Assembly (NCBI GenBank): GCA_009760855.2
Contig: WPIO01000080.1
Span: 739,001 to 803,000 of the forward strand
Direction: 5' to 3'
DNA length: 64,000 bases
Source: Cristatella mucedo
Taxonomy: Eukaryota; Bryozoa; Phylactolaemata; Cristatellidae
Notes under the pieces: generated by a model
What the model saw: the letters and a program-made list of their open reading frames with translations, nothing else
What the model was told of the DNA's origin: nothing
Database searches by the model: none
Program-made: the position numbers and the translations under genes
Shown: positions 21,889 to 32,331 of the stretch, in pieces
Position numbering within the stretch: the stretch's first letter is position 1
Layout of the letters: each line of letters begins with the position of its first letter

Positions 21889-22268
21889 TTAAATTAATAA
21901 TTCCATTGTTGATCTAAAATCCGATTCCTGCATTAGTTTTAAGAAGATTAGACACCTTCTTCCACAATCTGTTTGATTGTATTCTTGCAACTTAAATGTC
22001 TGAAATGTTGGTATAACACCAAAGTAATTTATTACTTCAGGCATTGGTGGATCGCACCGAATGAATCAAAGCAAAAACATTAATTTCCTACTTTTTTAAG
22101 TGCTACCCAGTGACATGTTGCTTTTTGTGAATCACCAGTATTACAAATAAGACATTCATTTCTTAATGTTTTTTTTTAGTTAATCTCTTGCAAATACACC
22201 TCTAAAATTCTGTATATATCTAATTCTTTTATATAATTATTTATTTCTTCACCAGTCAAAGGCGTTGA
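21889..22268 (-). pseudogene. Adenain-type maturation cysteine protease, broken
   Basis: Members cleave capsid precursors in adenoviruses and Polintons. Visible in different frames are the N-terminal LTGEEINNYIKELD, FRGVF, the catalytic His block (HW with VALKKV), the acidic FDSFGA block, and the C-terminal QTDCGRRCLIFLKL with the catalytic Cys. The pieces are separated by frameshifts near 22060 and 22210 and by stops, for example near 22083 and 22180. No long ORF survives, so ORF searching misses it. The stop is at 21889-21891. Confidence 0.75.
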
Positions 22269-22281
22269 TTTTACTTTCCTT

Positions 22282-22824
22282 TTAATTGTTCAATAGCCTT
22301 TTTTTTAACTCTGCAATCATTTGTTCTTTATCTGCACAACCACCAACTCCTGTACCACTGTATCTATCAGTACTAGCTGAGATTTTTTTACTAAGTGCAT
22401 TTGATAGTGCTGCAAAGAGGGCAGGTGTTGGAACAGATTCTCCTCTACCTGCACCTCTACTCACTTTATCCCTACCAGATCCATAAGCACTTCTGCTTAC
22501 TTTATCTCTACCTGAACCTGATTTTTTACTAATTCCTCCAAGGATATTTAGTAAAGGTTTTATAGTATTTTTCTCCCTCTTTTTATCTAATTCAGTAAAC
22601 ATACCTGAACCTTTACTTACTTGATGTCTACCTGAACCTTTACTTACTTGATGTCTACCTGTTCCAGATCTTAACTTAACAAAACTTTGACTTCTTACTA
22701 TCACAAATGGTACGAACACCTTTTCAGCATTCCTCTCATTCTTTTCGTACTATCCACTTCTACACACTCTTCATGTATAGTTAGTATCAGTTTGTTTTTT
22801 ACACTTCAAACACTATTTTTCCAT
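22282..22824 (-). pseudogene. Zinc-ribbon protein with basic GSGR repeats
   Basis: ATG at 22824 opens a Cys-rich start (CLKCKKQTDTN) resembling short zinc-ribbon proteins (DUF5679-like) common in adintoviruses. Three in-frame stops follow before 22740. The frame then runs cleanly through repeats of GSGRHQVSK and GSGRDKVSR to 22282. The repeats are basic and Gly/Ser-rich, suggesting nucleic acid binding. The stops confine the open part to 22282-22719. Confidence 0.6.
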
Positions 22825-22846
22825 ATCTATTATAATATAGAAAAAA
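22825..22846. promoter_or_regulatory. 22-bp divergent start region
   Basis: Only 22 bp separate the minus-strand ATG of the zinc-ribbon gene from the plus-strand ATG of the ATPase. The interval is TATAATATAG-like and must hold both start signals. Confidence 0.6.
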
Positions 22847-23526
22847 ATGTCTTTGCAAGTTAGAGCTTTCAATTTTGGACAAGATATAGATACAGGCCAT
22901 ACCGAACCATTACCTAAAGTTCCTATTAGAGCATTAGTGCTTGGACCAAGTGGAACAGGTAAATCACAGCTAGTAATGAATTGGATATTTTATGGAATGC
23001 TTAATTATGATACGTGTACAATCATTGCTTCAAGTTTAGATCAAAAGTTATATCGTGGTCTTATGTCAATGACTAAAGATAAGCCTGCTTACGTTTGGGT
23101 TAATGGGATTGAGTCAATGCCAGAAGTTGATTCTTATAAGAATTGTAAGAATGTTGTTGTACTAGATAATTTGATTTAATGACAGAAGATCAATCTAAGA
23201 TATTAGATTATTTTACTAGAGGAAGACATAAAGGATTGAACATATTTTATCTTGCTCAAGGATTTACAAATATTCCCAGAAGAGAAATAAGAAGCAACAT
23301 AAATATGATAATAATCTTTAAGCATAATAGTACTGATATAGAATACATTCGTGATTCTTATGTTGGGGATATAGATAAGAAACAGTTTAAAGAATGGCTT
23401 ATTTCTTGTACTAGAAACAGATTTAGTTACTGTGTTATTGATCTAACTAAAACAGAATCAGAAGGAAGATTTTGGTCAGTTGATAATACAGGTAAACAAT
23501 TAATAACTATTTTTAATTCAAAATAG
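22847..23526 (+). pseudogene. A32/FtsK-like genome-packaging ATPase
   Basis: The enzyme drives genome packaging into capsids. Walker A GPSGTGKS is at residues 33-40. The Walker B strand VVVLDN (about residues 103-108) has Asn where many relatives have a second acidic residue. After a frameshift at 23176-23179 the second half (MTEDQSKILDYFTRGRHKGL, FYLAQGF, IIIFKHNSTD) continues to 23526. Apart from that one shift the gene is intact. Confidence 0.9.
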
Positions 23527-23532
23527 AAGAAA

Positions 23533-24543
23533 ATGATTAATGGTAGAATATACGCAAGTAAAAACAGACCGTACAAAGGAAGTGTTCAAAAAGCAATAGA
23601 TTTAGAGAATAAACTTTTTAATTTAGAAAGTTTACGTGTTGCTGGTACACTTGATAATACTCAAGAGATACAGAGGATTGAAGCAGAAATGCAAGCAAGA
23701 GATAGAGTTGAACACGAACTAAATGAACGTGCGTTAGAGAAATCAACTGATAACTCTGGTAATATTGTTATCGATAAACTAAAGAAAGTTAGACCATCGC
23801 TTGCAGTTCAAATGGAACAAAAAGAAGCTAAACAATTATTAGAGTATAAAGCACCAGTAGATATTTCTAATATAGTAAAAAAAGGATTTGCTGCTATTGC
23901 TGAAGGAAAACCTAAAAAAGCTGTAGCTATTGCTAATCAAGCTAAGACAAATGCTGCTAATCCAGAGGTAAGAGAAGCAATTGATTCACTTCAAAAAGGA
24001 ATTGCAGAGCATCTTAATGTTAATCCATCAACTGGTAAGAGACCTAGTAAGAGAATTAGAAAAGCAAAGGTTATTCAAGAAACTGAACCAGTTGTTCAAG
24101 CTGTTCAAGAACCTGCTCCAGTTGCTCAATCTTAAACTGATACTCTAAAAGAAAAGAAACAATATCTTCTTGATAAAATAAAAGCTAAAGGATCAGTATC
24201 TAATGGCGTAAGAAGTGCTGTAGAAAGTATTAGAGTAGATAATAAAGAATCATTTAATTCTGATACTATATTTCTCCTTTCAAAATTGAGAGCTTTGGAA
24301 TCAAGAAAGCCTGTAGAAAATATGATTTATAGTTATCTTAATTATACAGGTAAAGGAATAGAGATAGTTCCATTGTTTGTAAAATCTGAAAAAGAAGCAC
24401 TTGACAAACTTGATCTATGGTTAAGTGAACTTGCAGCAAGAAATAGAGGTGTAATACCTTCAATCAGTTCTGATGTTGATTACCTTGCTACATTTAAAAA
24501 AGCTCAAAAAATATGTTGCAAAGATAAACAATCTTTTATATAA
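23533..24543 (+). pseudogene. Unknown helical Polinton protein, internal TAA
   Basis: It starts 6 bases after the ATPase. The 336-codon frame has no shift but a TAA at 24133-24135. The first part is helical and charged with a basic KRPSKRIRK block; the second (LLSKLRALESRKPVENM, VDYLATFKKAQ) is open to the end. The position between ATPase and penton genes suggests a virion protein. No family recognised. Confidence 0.6.
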
Positions 24544-24553
24544 TATATAGAAA
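24544..24553 (+). promoter_or_regulatory. TATATAGAAA start motif
   Basis: The decamer's last A is the A of the ATG at 24553. Confidence 0.65.
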
Positions 24554-25421
24554 TGAGTGACTTGGTAAAAATTGCTAGTGATATATTAAAGAGTCTTGAA
24601 AGTTTTAGAAAAACTAGTCAAGCAAGTAAAGAAGGATATGTTTTCAATATAACTGGTACTACTAATCCAATCAGAACTAGGGTTAATAAACTAATATTAC
24701 TAAGAGGTAAACACTTTAAGATTTGTTTTGAGAAATTTGCTGCAACTAACTCTATCAGAAATATAACTAAAACTAATAATACTTTTGTTTATATAGTTAG
24801 TGGTGGATCAGAAAAAACTGTAACATTAAGACCTAGAATATATAGTGGTACAACTGATGATATACATGTTGGAATTGCTGATACAATTAATAATTTGATT
24901 ACACAATCTGGAGCAACAACGGACAAGTTTCAACTAGGTCTTGATACTGCAACTTCAAACTCATGGATTATGTTACCTGTTGGATGGTCATTCCTTGCGA
25001 GTAAATCTACTCTTTCTACTATTCTAGGATTTACTGCTGCTGCTTATACTACACTTTCTGCTGCTGACTTTTCTAAAATGTATCCAGGTATTACGCCTAT
25101 TGTTTGTGCACCTAGCAAAAAAGTTATTTCTGAGAAAAAAGTTTTTGTTACTAATATTGATTTTATATTTGTAAATTGTAACATGGTTGCTAGTGGAACA
25201 AGTTTTATAAATGGAACAGAATCACATCAGTATTCGCTAGTTTTCCTTATGATGCCCATCCATGGAGCCTAATGATTCATGAACCAGAAACTATTGAATA
25301 TCATAATGTTGCTAGTGATTCTATCTCTGGTATAGTAATTACTATTACTGATCAAAACCAAAATCTAATAGATTTTAATTCTCAAAATATTACAGTTGCT
25401 ATAGAAATTCTTGAAGTTTAA
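24553..25421 (+). pseudogene. Penton-like minor capsid protein 1
   Basis: This is probably the single-jelly-roll vertex protein. The beta-rich sequence ends with the signature seen in such proteins: a block of the form I-x-I-T-D-Q-x-x-x-L-I-D-F followed by I-T-V-A-I-E-I. It is open to 25272; a frameshift near 25245 separates the last 60 codons, which continue to 25421. It directly precedes a second gene of the same kind and lies two genes before the major capsid gene. Confidence 0.72.
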
Positions 25422-25429
25422 TGTGGAAA

Positions 25430-26332
25430 ATGTCAATAAGATTAACTGGAACAAGTAGTTCTGAATCAAAAACATGATCTCCACCACTTATGCTAGGATC
25501 TGATTCAGGTTACAATAAAATTCGATTACGAAGAGTAGAGTTCATTTATACTAATAAAGTAATATTAAACGTTATTAAAGATACAAATAATAAACTTTGG
25601 TTTAAGTGGTCAATGACTGATATAAGTAATGCATATATTACAATTGCTCCTGGTTAGTATGATTCAAATAAAATAACTGCTGCTCTAAATGAAGCATTAT
25701 CAGAACCTCAACCAAAAACTATTGTTGCTCAAAATGGATCAACATCAACATCAAAAGTTAGTGCTTTTTATGATACAACTAAAAGAAATAGTTCAGGTAT
25801 ACAATTTAGTGTTGATACAGATGATAGAATATTAATGCAAGTAGTTGATGATCATGTTGTTTTACTCGGAAGCAATTCTAATGTTGCTGTAAATTCAATT
25901 GGTGATACTCTTGGTTTTAATTCAAATCAACAAGAAACATTTGATAGTTCTCTTGTAGGTGGAACACCATATGAAGCAATAGAAGAGGCAATGTAGTTTG
26001 CAGGAATCTTTAAAGCATGGAATAAAATGTTATTGCTAGATAATAAAGAAATAAGATGGATAAGTGTTGATTGTGACTTAGTTGATCCTTTTAAGAATTA
26101 TGTACACAGAAGAAAATGATTCTTAGATCAATGTAGTACTTTATATATTATAGATATTGATGATATTAGTCCAGGTGAAAAAGTTGATCTAAAAATTCCT
26201 AATGTAGTATATCTACCAACACGTGGTGATGTAGATGCAATAAGTAGTTTTAAAATAGGATTAAGTGATCAGAATGGAAACGCTGTATCAATTATTAGTG
26301 ATGTAGTTGCAACAATAGAAATTTCAAAGTAA
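25430..26332 (+). pseudogene. Penton-like minor capsid protein 2, four in-frame stops
   Basis: ATG at 25430 opens a 301-codon frame with no frameshift and a natural TAA at 26330. Inside it are TGA at 25475, TAG at 25655, TAG at 25994 and TGA at 26117. The end (KIGLSDQNGNAVSIISDVVA) parallels the end of the preceding gene, so the two are paralogues. The stops kill the gene under the standard code; they lie at sites where Trp, Arg or Gln are plausible. Confidence 0.7.
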
Positions 26333-26341
26333 TATAGAGCG

Positions 26342-26960
26342 TTGGGTAGCCATGCAAGAATTAGTCATGATAAAATACATGGAGGTAAATATCGTGGCTC
26401 TGGAGTAAAGTTTGATAATGCTCTTGATATTGACATCTTTAATAAACTTTTAGGTACAACAAGTAAAGCCGTTGATGCAGGATTAACGATTGCTTACAAA
26501 GGTATTGAAATGCATCAAGCAAGAAGGCTTACTGAACTAAAAACTAAAAAAGGAAAGATAGATCAAGATTGCGCTGTTAAACGAAGAGAGGTGGATGATA
26601 AACTTGAAAAAGAAAAAAGAAGGAAAAGAACTTGAATACGAGCTTGAAAGAGAAAGAAAAGATGAAGATTGTGACAGAAAGATGAAAGGAGATGGATCTT
26701 CAGCTAAAGAAAGTTACGCTTGAACAGGTTACTAAGGAGAAAATCTAGAAAGGTAGGAAGGCAAAGATTGAAGAAGAACCAGAAGTAGAAGACTGTTCAG
26801 AGACTCTTAAAGAGAATGACCCTAAAGCATATAAAGAAATAGAGAAAGTAATTAACACTAAAGCCGTTGTATCTCCTAGAATTAATACTTATGGTGGAAA
26901 CATAAAGAGAAAATTAGGTGCTGAATCATATGTTCAAAAATACATTTTTAGTTTTTTATA
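26342..26960 (+). pseudogene. Charged coiled-coil protein with lost ATG
   Basis: The frame starts after an AATATAGAG motif, but the codon at the expected start (26342) is TTG. A basic Gly-rich N-terminus (HGGKYRGSGVKFDNALDIDI) is followed by a long Lys/Glu/Arg helix. Shifts near 26625 and 26720 and several stops follow; the tail contains a charged segment to about 26930. Probably a virion or scaffold protein; no family recognised. Confidence 0.5.
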
Positions 26961-26966
26961 TAGAGA
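26957..26966 (+). promoter_or_regulatory. TATATAGAGA start motif
   Basis: A one-base variant four bases before the ATG of the major capsid gene at 26971. Confidence 0.6.
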
Positions 26967-26970
26967 AGAA

Positions 26971-28511
26971 ATGGCAAGTGCATTTATTGATAGTATACTT
27001 AAACTTGGAGATCCTGAGTTCCCAGAGTATAAACTTAGAGACGATCGATTTAGAGAGTTTCATCAAACTAATGGAAATGAAACTGATGAAAATGATAATG
27101 TTACTTCTAAACTAGTTACACTCATTGAACCTGGTGAACAACAAACGTGCTCGACGTTCTATTCTTATCTTCTACTCAAAGGACAAATACGAGTCCAAAC
27201 TTGCGCTAGCGGTGCTTTTGGTACTCTTCATAGGAATCTCGCATTCAGTCTTGTCAATAATGCTGGTGCATGGACGTTTAGTAGTGTGAGAGCTAGAATT
27301 GGCACCGAAGAGATTGAAAGTCTACCACTAAAGGAAGGAGTTGGAAGTGTTTCAACACTAATGGGTCTTCTATGTAATCCGAATGAATATAACATAACTG
27401 AAGGTCCTGCTACTGGATGGAGAAAAGATGAGGCAAGTGGAATTAATGATTTGTCTGAAGGTATTCTTATGGAAGTCCTAATGCTTCTAGAGCTAGTGAT
27501 AAAAACACTGGATTTGTAGTTAGAAGAGGACTCATAGATAGCACTATTGATGAGGTTGAACATTTCAGTATTGCATTACCTCTAGCAAGAATCTCTGGTT
27601 TTTTGTGCTGATATGAATAAAATTCTTTATAATATTCCATTTACACTTGAAATGACAAGAGTTGGTGGATTTAATAGAGATATTATTATGACTGGAGCAA
27701 GTGGAGGTGCAAATGATACAGCAAATACAATTGGTGGAAAATCTGTCAATGGAGTTTTTAACACCAGCAATAGCTTATAATCAAGGTGTCTATACTGCTT
27801 TCAGAACTGCAATGTCAAAAATGAGACTTGTTGTTCCATGTGTTGTTCCAAAAGAAAGTATTCGAAGAGCACTTGCAGATATTTCAAGTGAGAGATCAGA
27901 AAAAATTAGACTTAATTACAGAGTTAGACGTTATGAAAATATTACTGTAAATAGTCATAACCAAAATCTTGGATTTACTAAAACTCTATCAGTTCAAAAT
28001 GCAATTGATAAGGTTAGATGGTTTATTGTTGCAGGTCAAAATGCTAATAAATATGATAGTTACACTGGTAATCCTTGTACTTACAACCATTGTGATATTA
28101 AGAGTGTTACTGTGCTTGCTAATGGATCTAAACAATATCCTGCTGTTCCAAGATCCCAGTGATCCTAAAAATGGTAAGCATGCACCAGCATATATGGATT
28201 TCACGACTTTCAGAAAACAATATCTTGGTGTAAATGAGATTGCAAATCCTGTCGGTGTTTCTTTCTCAGAATGGATGTCACTTTATCCTATTCATATTGT
28301 TAACTTGAAATACAATGATGAACCTCTTAGAGTAACATCTAGACTTGATGTGACTGTTGAATTTAATAGTGCTTTGACTGCTGGTACTACAATAATACTC
28401 CACTATTTGACTATTTGTGAGGATAGTGCTGAACTAACTTCTAATGGAAGTGGTGCTAATTTCACTTGCAGCAAAAGATTGATGGTATACGATGGAAAAA
28501 ATTTGCAATAA
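26971..28511 (+). pseudogene. MCP: Major capsid protein (double jelly roll)
   Basis: The capsid shell protein of Polintons and adintoviruses. It starts MASAFIDSILKLGDPEF. Hallmarks include IPFTLEMTRVGGF, LVVPCVVPKESIRRAL, NYRVRRYE, GFTKTLSVQNAIDKVRWFI and SYTGNPCTYNHCDIKSV, then an N-x-x-W/M-S-L-Y-P-I block and a C-terminus ending at 28511. Three or four frameshifts (near 27490, 27605, 27745 and 28155) split it, but hardly any stops lie within the frames. Length and order fit an originally full-size gene of about 510 residues. Confidence 0.92.
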
Positions 28512-28531
28512 AATTATAATAACTAAATATA

Positions 28532-29351
28532 ATGCAAAAAACAAATGTTATTCAAGGGTCTGATGAGTGGAAGAGAGCTATGAGTTTAAATATTGATGGA
28601 TCAGAAATGTGTTCAGTTTTAGGAAATGACATGGTTTTTGGTTCACAAATTGATTGTGAAATAGAATTAATTGCTAATAGAAAACTAAAAAAAATATATT
28701 GCTAATTCACAACCTATGAGATTCGCACAAATGTTATTTGGTAAAGTGTTTGAGACAATTGCTGCTAAATATTTAGAAACGAAATTAGATAGACAGATTG
28801 AAAATTCGAACAATTGCTTTACTAGTGATGGTGCATATCGCTATTCTCCAGATGGAATTATTGATCAAGATACACGAATAGAAATAAAATGTTTATGGAG
28901 TAGAAGTATAGTAGAAGATTCTGTACCAAAACAATACTTAGCTCAATGTTTATTAGGATTACATGTTTTGAAACTTAGCAGATGTTTCTATAGTGAATTT
29001 GAAATATTTGTTCCTGGATTAAATTGTGATGATGTACCAAAAGACCATGTTGCTGCTTGTTCAGTGAGAATTCCAACAAGTTATGTTTTTGATATGCCGA
29101 TACGTGAACCATTGTTTTTATATTTACTTAAAGAGGAGAGATATTTTGATTTTGAATTTGATATAATTTCTGATTATGGCTGTTTTAACAATAAAAAGAG
29201 CTTTGGTTTTGATATAAAATATTATATAAAAAAAGTAGAAATACAAGTTGTTGAAGAAAAAGATCCATTTAGATTTGCAAGGATTGTACCAGTAGTTAGA
29301 GAAGTATTAAATAGAAGCAAAATATTAATCAATGAATATATAAAAAAATGA
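28532..29351 (+). pseudogene. YqaJ-type recombinase/exonuclease
   Basis: The family (lambda-exonuclease fold) resects DNA for recombination. ATG at 28532 opens VIQGSDEWKRAMSLNIDGSE, the substrate-binding start of the fold. A frameshift near 28690 leads into FETIAAKY, then SPDGIIDQDTRIEIKC with the catalytic Asp and E-x-K pair, followed by a helical C-terminus. The active-site residues are kept. The stop overlaps the ATG of the next gene (ATGA at 29348). Confidence 0.82.
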
Positions 29352-30266
29352 GTAAGTTTGATTCAAGTGACTGTGTTTCAAAAATTAATGGACATCTTCT
29401 TTCAGATTTAAATGCAAATGGAAATCGAATTACTAATTTATCTGATCCAATAATTGACTCTGATGTTGCAACAAAATCTTAAGCAGATGCTAAATTCGTT
29501 GTTAATACAGGAGCAATGCTTAATCTTGGAGGTAAAACAATTACTAATCTTGGAGCAGGTGTTAATCCTACTGATGCTGTCAATGTTAGTCAAGTAAGTA
29601 ATTATGTTAAAAGAACTGGCGATACAATGACTGGAGATTTAAACACGAATAGCTTTGCTATAGCATCTACCCATTGGAATTCAGGTAATGGAAAGCCAGT
29701 AGTATTAAATGATGATTATTGTGTTACATATGGTGGAATGAAACGAGATGTATTATTGAAAGGATTTCCTTCAACAACAAATATTGATATGGGAAGATAT
29801 TTAATAACAAACGTTGCAAATCCTGGTAATCCTCTTGATGTTGCGACTAAATCTTATGTAGATAAAACAGTTAAAAAAATAACAAAAGTACTAGCTCTAT
29901 CAATGGATCTCAATGCAAAGAACTCAATACTAAATCTATCAGTACCTTATTCATGGACAAATAAAACATCTCCACCTATAATGATTTTAAATGTTATGGT
30001 TGTTGGAACATCTAATTGTATGCTTCTAAAACTTAATACTGATACAACTGCTGTATCTGGAGATGTAAGAGCTATTTGCAGCAAATGTAAAGCGCCTAGA
30101 AAAAGATTAAGTTCTCCGAGGGCGCTTTATCAAGTACATTATTATTACTATTATTATAAATACTTCTCCAACAGGTGTAGACTTAAAGTATTATGTTTAT
30201 TTTACAAGATTACTGACAGAGTGTTACTTCATTGATACAACTAGAAAACTAAGAGTAAACATCTAG
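29348..30266 (+). pseudogene. Phage-tail-fibre-like gene C
   Basis: This starts at the ATGA overlap with the nuclease gene. Repeats include LNANGNRITNLSDP, NLGAGVNPTDAVNVSQVSNY, RTGDTMTGDLN and VANPGNPLDVATKSYVD. A TAA at about 29480 replaces the Tyr of one repeat, and a LINE 3' tail at about 30073-30162 interrupts the C-terminal head, whose end (TSPTGVDLKYYVYF) continues behind it to 30266. It is a paralogue of fibre B in both shaft and head. Confidence 0.75.
30073..30162 (+). mobile_element. Solo LINE 3' tail inserted in fibre gene C
   Basis: About 85 bp: TTTGCAGCAAATGTAAAGCG, then the hairpin and an ATT-rich tail. It begins at the same base as the solo copies at 50972 and 59703. Confidence 0.85.
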
Positions 30267-30267
30267 G

Positions 30268-30704
30268 TCAGTTATGTACCCTCCTGAAAAGTATAAATGA
30301 TATATTAAAAATATTAACTCTTAACTTTGTTGCTTTACGTTTACCTTTAAGAAGAGGGAATAGTTTTGAAATAGCACAAATAGCTTCATGATCTAAACAA
30401 TGATGTAATAGAGTAGAGCAACATTGTTTTTGTAAGTGTTTCTTAACTAATGAATATAATTTAGTTGGTCTCTCTTTCTTAAATGAGTTAGTCTTTATGT
30501 TAAAATATGAACAAAAATTATTGCATCATTACGCATAAGACTAGAATCAAATTCTGTTTCTTGCATATCTTTATCACAGATATCATAACGTATTTCATAT
30601 TTTCTTTTTGGTCCATTTATTCCTTGATGAAAGTAAGGATGCTTTCCTTCTACACAACCAGTTTCATTAAATGTATTAAAGCAAGTTTCACAAAATATTT
30701 CCAT
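30268..30704 (-). pseudogene. Unknown protein with Cys-rich N-terminus
   Basis: ATG at 30704 is preceded by CTATAGAG. The N-terminus (MEIFCETCFNTFNETGC) suggests a small zinc-binding module. A frameshift near 30510 leads into a basic helical C-terminal part with CCSTLLHHCLDHEAI, ending at 30268. Function unknown. It is divergent from the integrase, with almost no spacer. Confidence 0.5.
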
Positions 30705-30713
30705 TCTCTATAG

Positions 30714-31650
30714 AATGTAATTTTTAACTCTAAATACAAGAAAAAAGAAGGTAAATTCAATCCTGACTCAGATATAAGTCAAGTATTCAAACCAAGACCT
30801 AAGAAAATTCCACAAAGTTTCTTTAATATTGTTAAACCTAATGAAAATCATCAAACAGATATTTTATACATGCCTAATGATTCTGGATATAAATATGCAC
30901 TTAGTGTCATTGATGTTGCTAGTAGATATACAGATTCAAGACCTCTTAAAACAAAGTCTTCTAAAGAAGTAACAAAAGCAATAATAGATATTTACAATAA
31001 AGGTCGTTTGAAGTGGCCAAAGAAAATGGCAGTTGATCCAGGATCAGATTTTAAAGGAGAATTTGCTAAAGAAAGGAAAAAACATAAAACATGAAACACA
31101 AATTGTTGAAGGTACTAGTAAAAAGAGTGTTGCATTAGTTGAAAGAATGAATAGAGCAGTTGCTGAGAGAGCATTTATTGCTCAGTATGAAAAAGAAATA
31201 GAAAGTATAAATAAAGGAGAATATACTAGAAACAGAGTGTGGATTGATAATTTATCAAAGATTATTGATTATCTAAATAATAGTCTTGCAAAAGCAACTG
31301 GTGAAAAACCTGTTAAAGTGATAAAAAAAAGAAAAAGTAATACTAAAGAAACCAAAATATCATAGAAGAGTAGGGGAACAAGAACCGTTAATAGAACTTT
31401 GAACAAGTGTTAGATATTTATTAGAACCACGTGAAGGAGAAGATGGAAAAAGAAGAAGAGCTACAGATCAAATATGGAGTTTGACTAAACATACTATTGT
31501 TAGAATAATAATATTGCAAGAACAACCGGCTAGATATTTCTTAAATGATGTTAAAAGAAGTTTTGTTAGAGGGGAATTACAAGTTGTCAAGCCTTACAAG
31601 CGTCTGGACTTTCTAATGGTTCAATTAATATTTCATCGAATTCTTCTTTA
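30714..31650 (+). pseudogene. int: Retroviral-type integrase (rve), N-terminally short
   Basis: It inserts the element into host DNA. The DDE core is visible: HQTDILYMP with the first Asp, a second Asp in AVDPGSDFKGEF, and the Glu in LVERMNRAVAERAF. The C-terminal domain (RRATDQIWSLTKHTI, RYFLNDVKRSFVRGEL) follows. There are frameshifts near 31080 and 31365, a TGA near 31415 and an out-of-frame ATG at the start. Compared with related integrases the N-terminal zinc region is missing or lost. The end overlaps the convergent gene at 31587. Confidence 0.88.
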
Positions 31651-31988
31651 GTTACTTTATCATCTTCTAATGCATCTACTATCTTCGAAACTAAACTATG
31701 ATTTGCTTGAAGAGTAGATCTTTTCCTTCTATCAATTTGTGATATAGTACTATCTATTGAGATTATCATTGTTGATAAAGCATCTAATACTGTTACTACG
31801 TGAGAAAGTTCCTCACGTTTTTGATTGTCAGTACTGGTTACTGTGATTGCAAGAGATAGTAGGATACCTATAAATTGAAAGACATATTTAACTCTTATTA
31901 ATTTAGTTAAGCAGCCTTTAATTCTATCATTGTCTAAAAGTATTTGATTATACTTGGTATTTGCGTATTTGGTTCGAAGGTCTGACAC
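31587..31988 (-). CDS. Unknown protein with hydrophobic centre
   Basis: An open frame of 133 codons. The first codon is GTG after an AATATAGGACA motif, so an original ATG may be lost. A hydrophobic stretch (VFQFIGILLSLAITV) is followed by ALSTMIISIDSTI and a charged coiled-coil-like tail. It may be a membrane or virion protein; no family recognised. Confidence 0.55.
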   Translation of the reverse strand: MSDLRTKYANTKYNQILLDNDRIKGCLTKLIRVKYVFQFIGILLSLAITVTSTDNQKREELSHVVTVLDALSTMIISIDSTISQIDRRKRSTLQANHSLVSKIVDALEDDKVTKEEFDEILIEPLESPDACKA

Positions 31989-32042
31989 TGTCCTATATTA
32001 AAGGTGTATGTTTAATTTCTTACTACATTCTTGTTTAATTTT

Positions 32043-32324
32043 TTATAGTACATTTCTCATAATAAAATCATCACACTTACGTACATGTGAAGAAAATGTC
32101 ACATTAAGCGGATCAAAATCAGAGAGATCCTCTCCATAAAGTTCAAAACCTTCTGGAATATCATATACTAGTATTTTCTTGTCATGTAAATCAGTAAAAT
32201 CTTGTCGTTGAAAAGAATTAATTAAAATATTCCTTGCAATATCAATAATTATTCCATTAATATTTAACCAAAAATTAAAAGTAGCAAGCTTGTCACTTGG
32301 ATGAATGCTAAATCCTTTATACAT
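32043..32324 (-). CDS. Unknown 93-aa Polinton protein
   Basis: An intact ORF from the ATG at 32324, with a beta-like, acidic C-terminal half (YDIPEGFELYGEDLSDF). It follows the small ORF at 32332 with 7 bp between them. No family recognised. Confidence 0.55.
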   Translation of the reverse strand: MYKGFSIHPSDKLATFNFWLNINGIIIDIARNILINSFQRQDFTDLHDKKILVYDIPEGFELYGEDLSDFDPLNVTFSSHVRKCDDFIMRNVL

Positions 32325-32331
32325 TTTTACA

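Noticed and set aside
6377-31650. An alternative genetic code in the Polinton
   Set aside because: TAA, TAG and TGA also occur as natural ends, TGG and CAA/CAG are used normally, and frameshifts are frequent; decay explains the data more simply.
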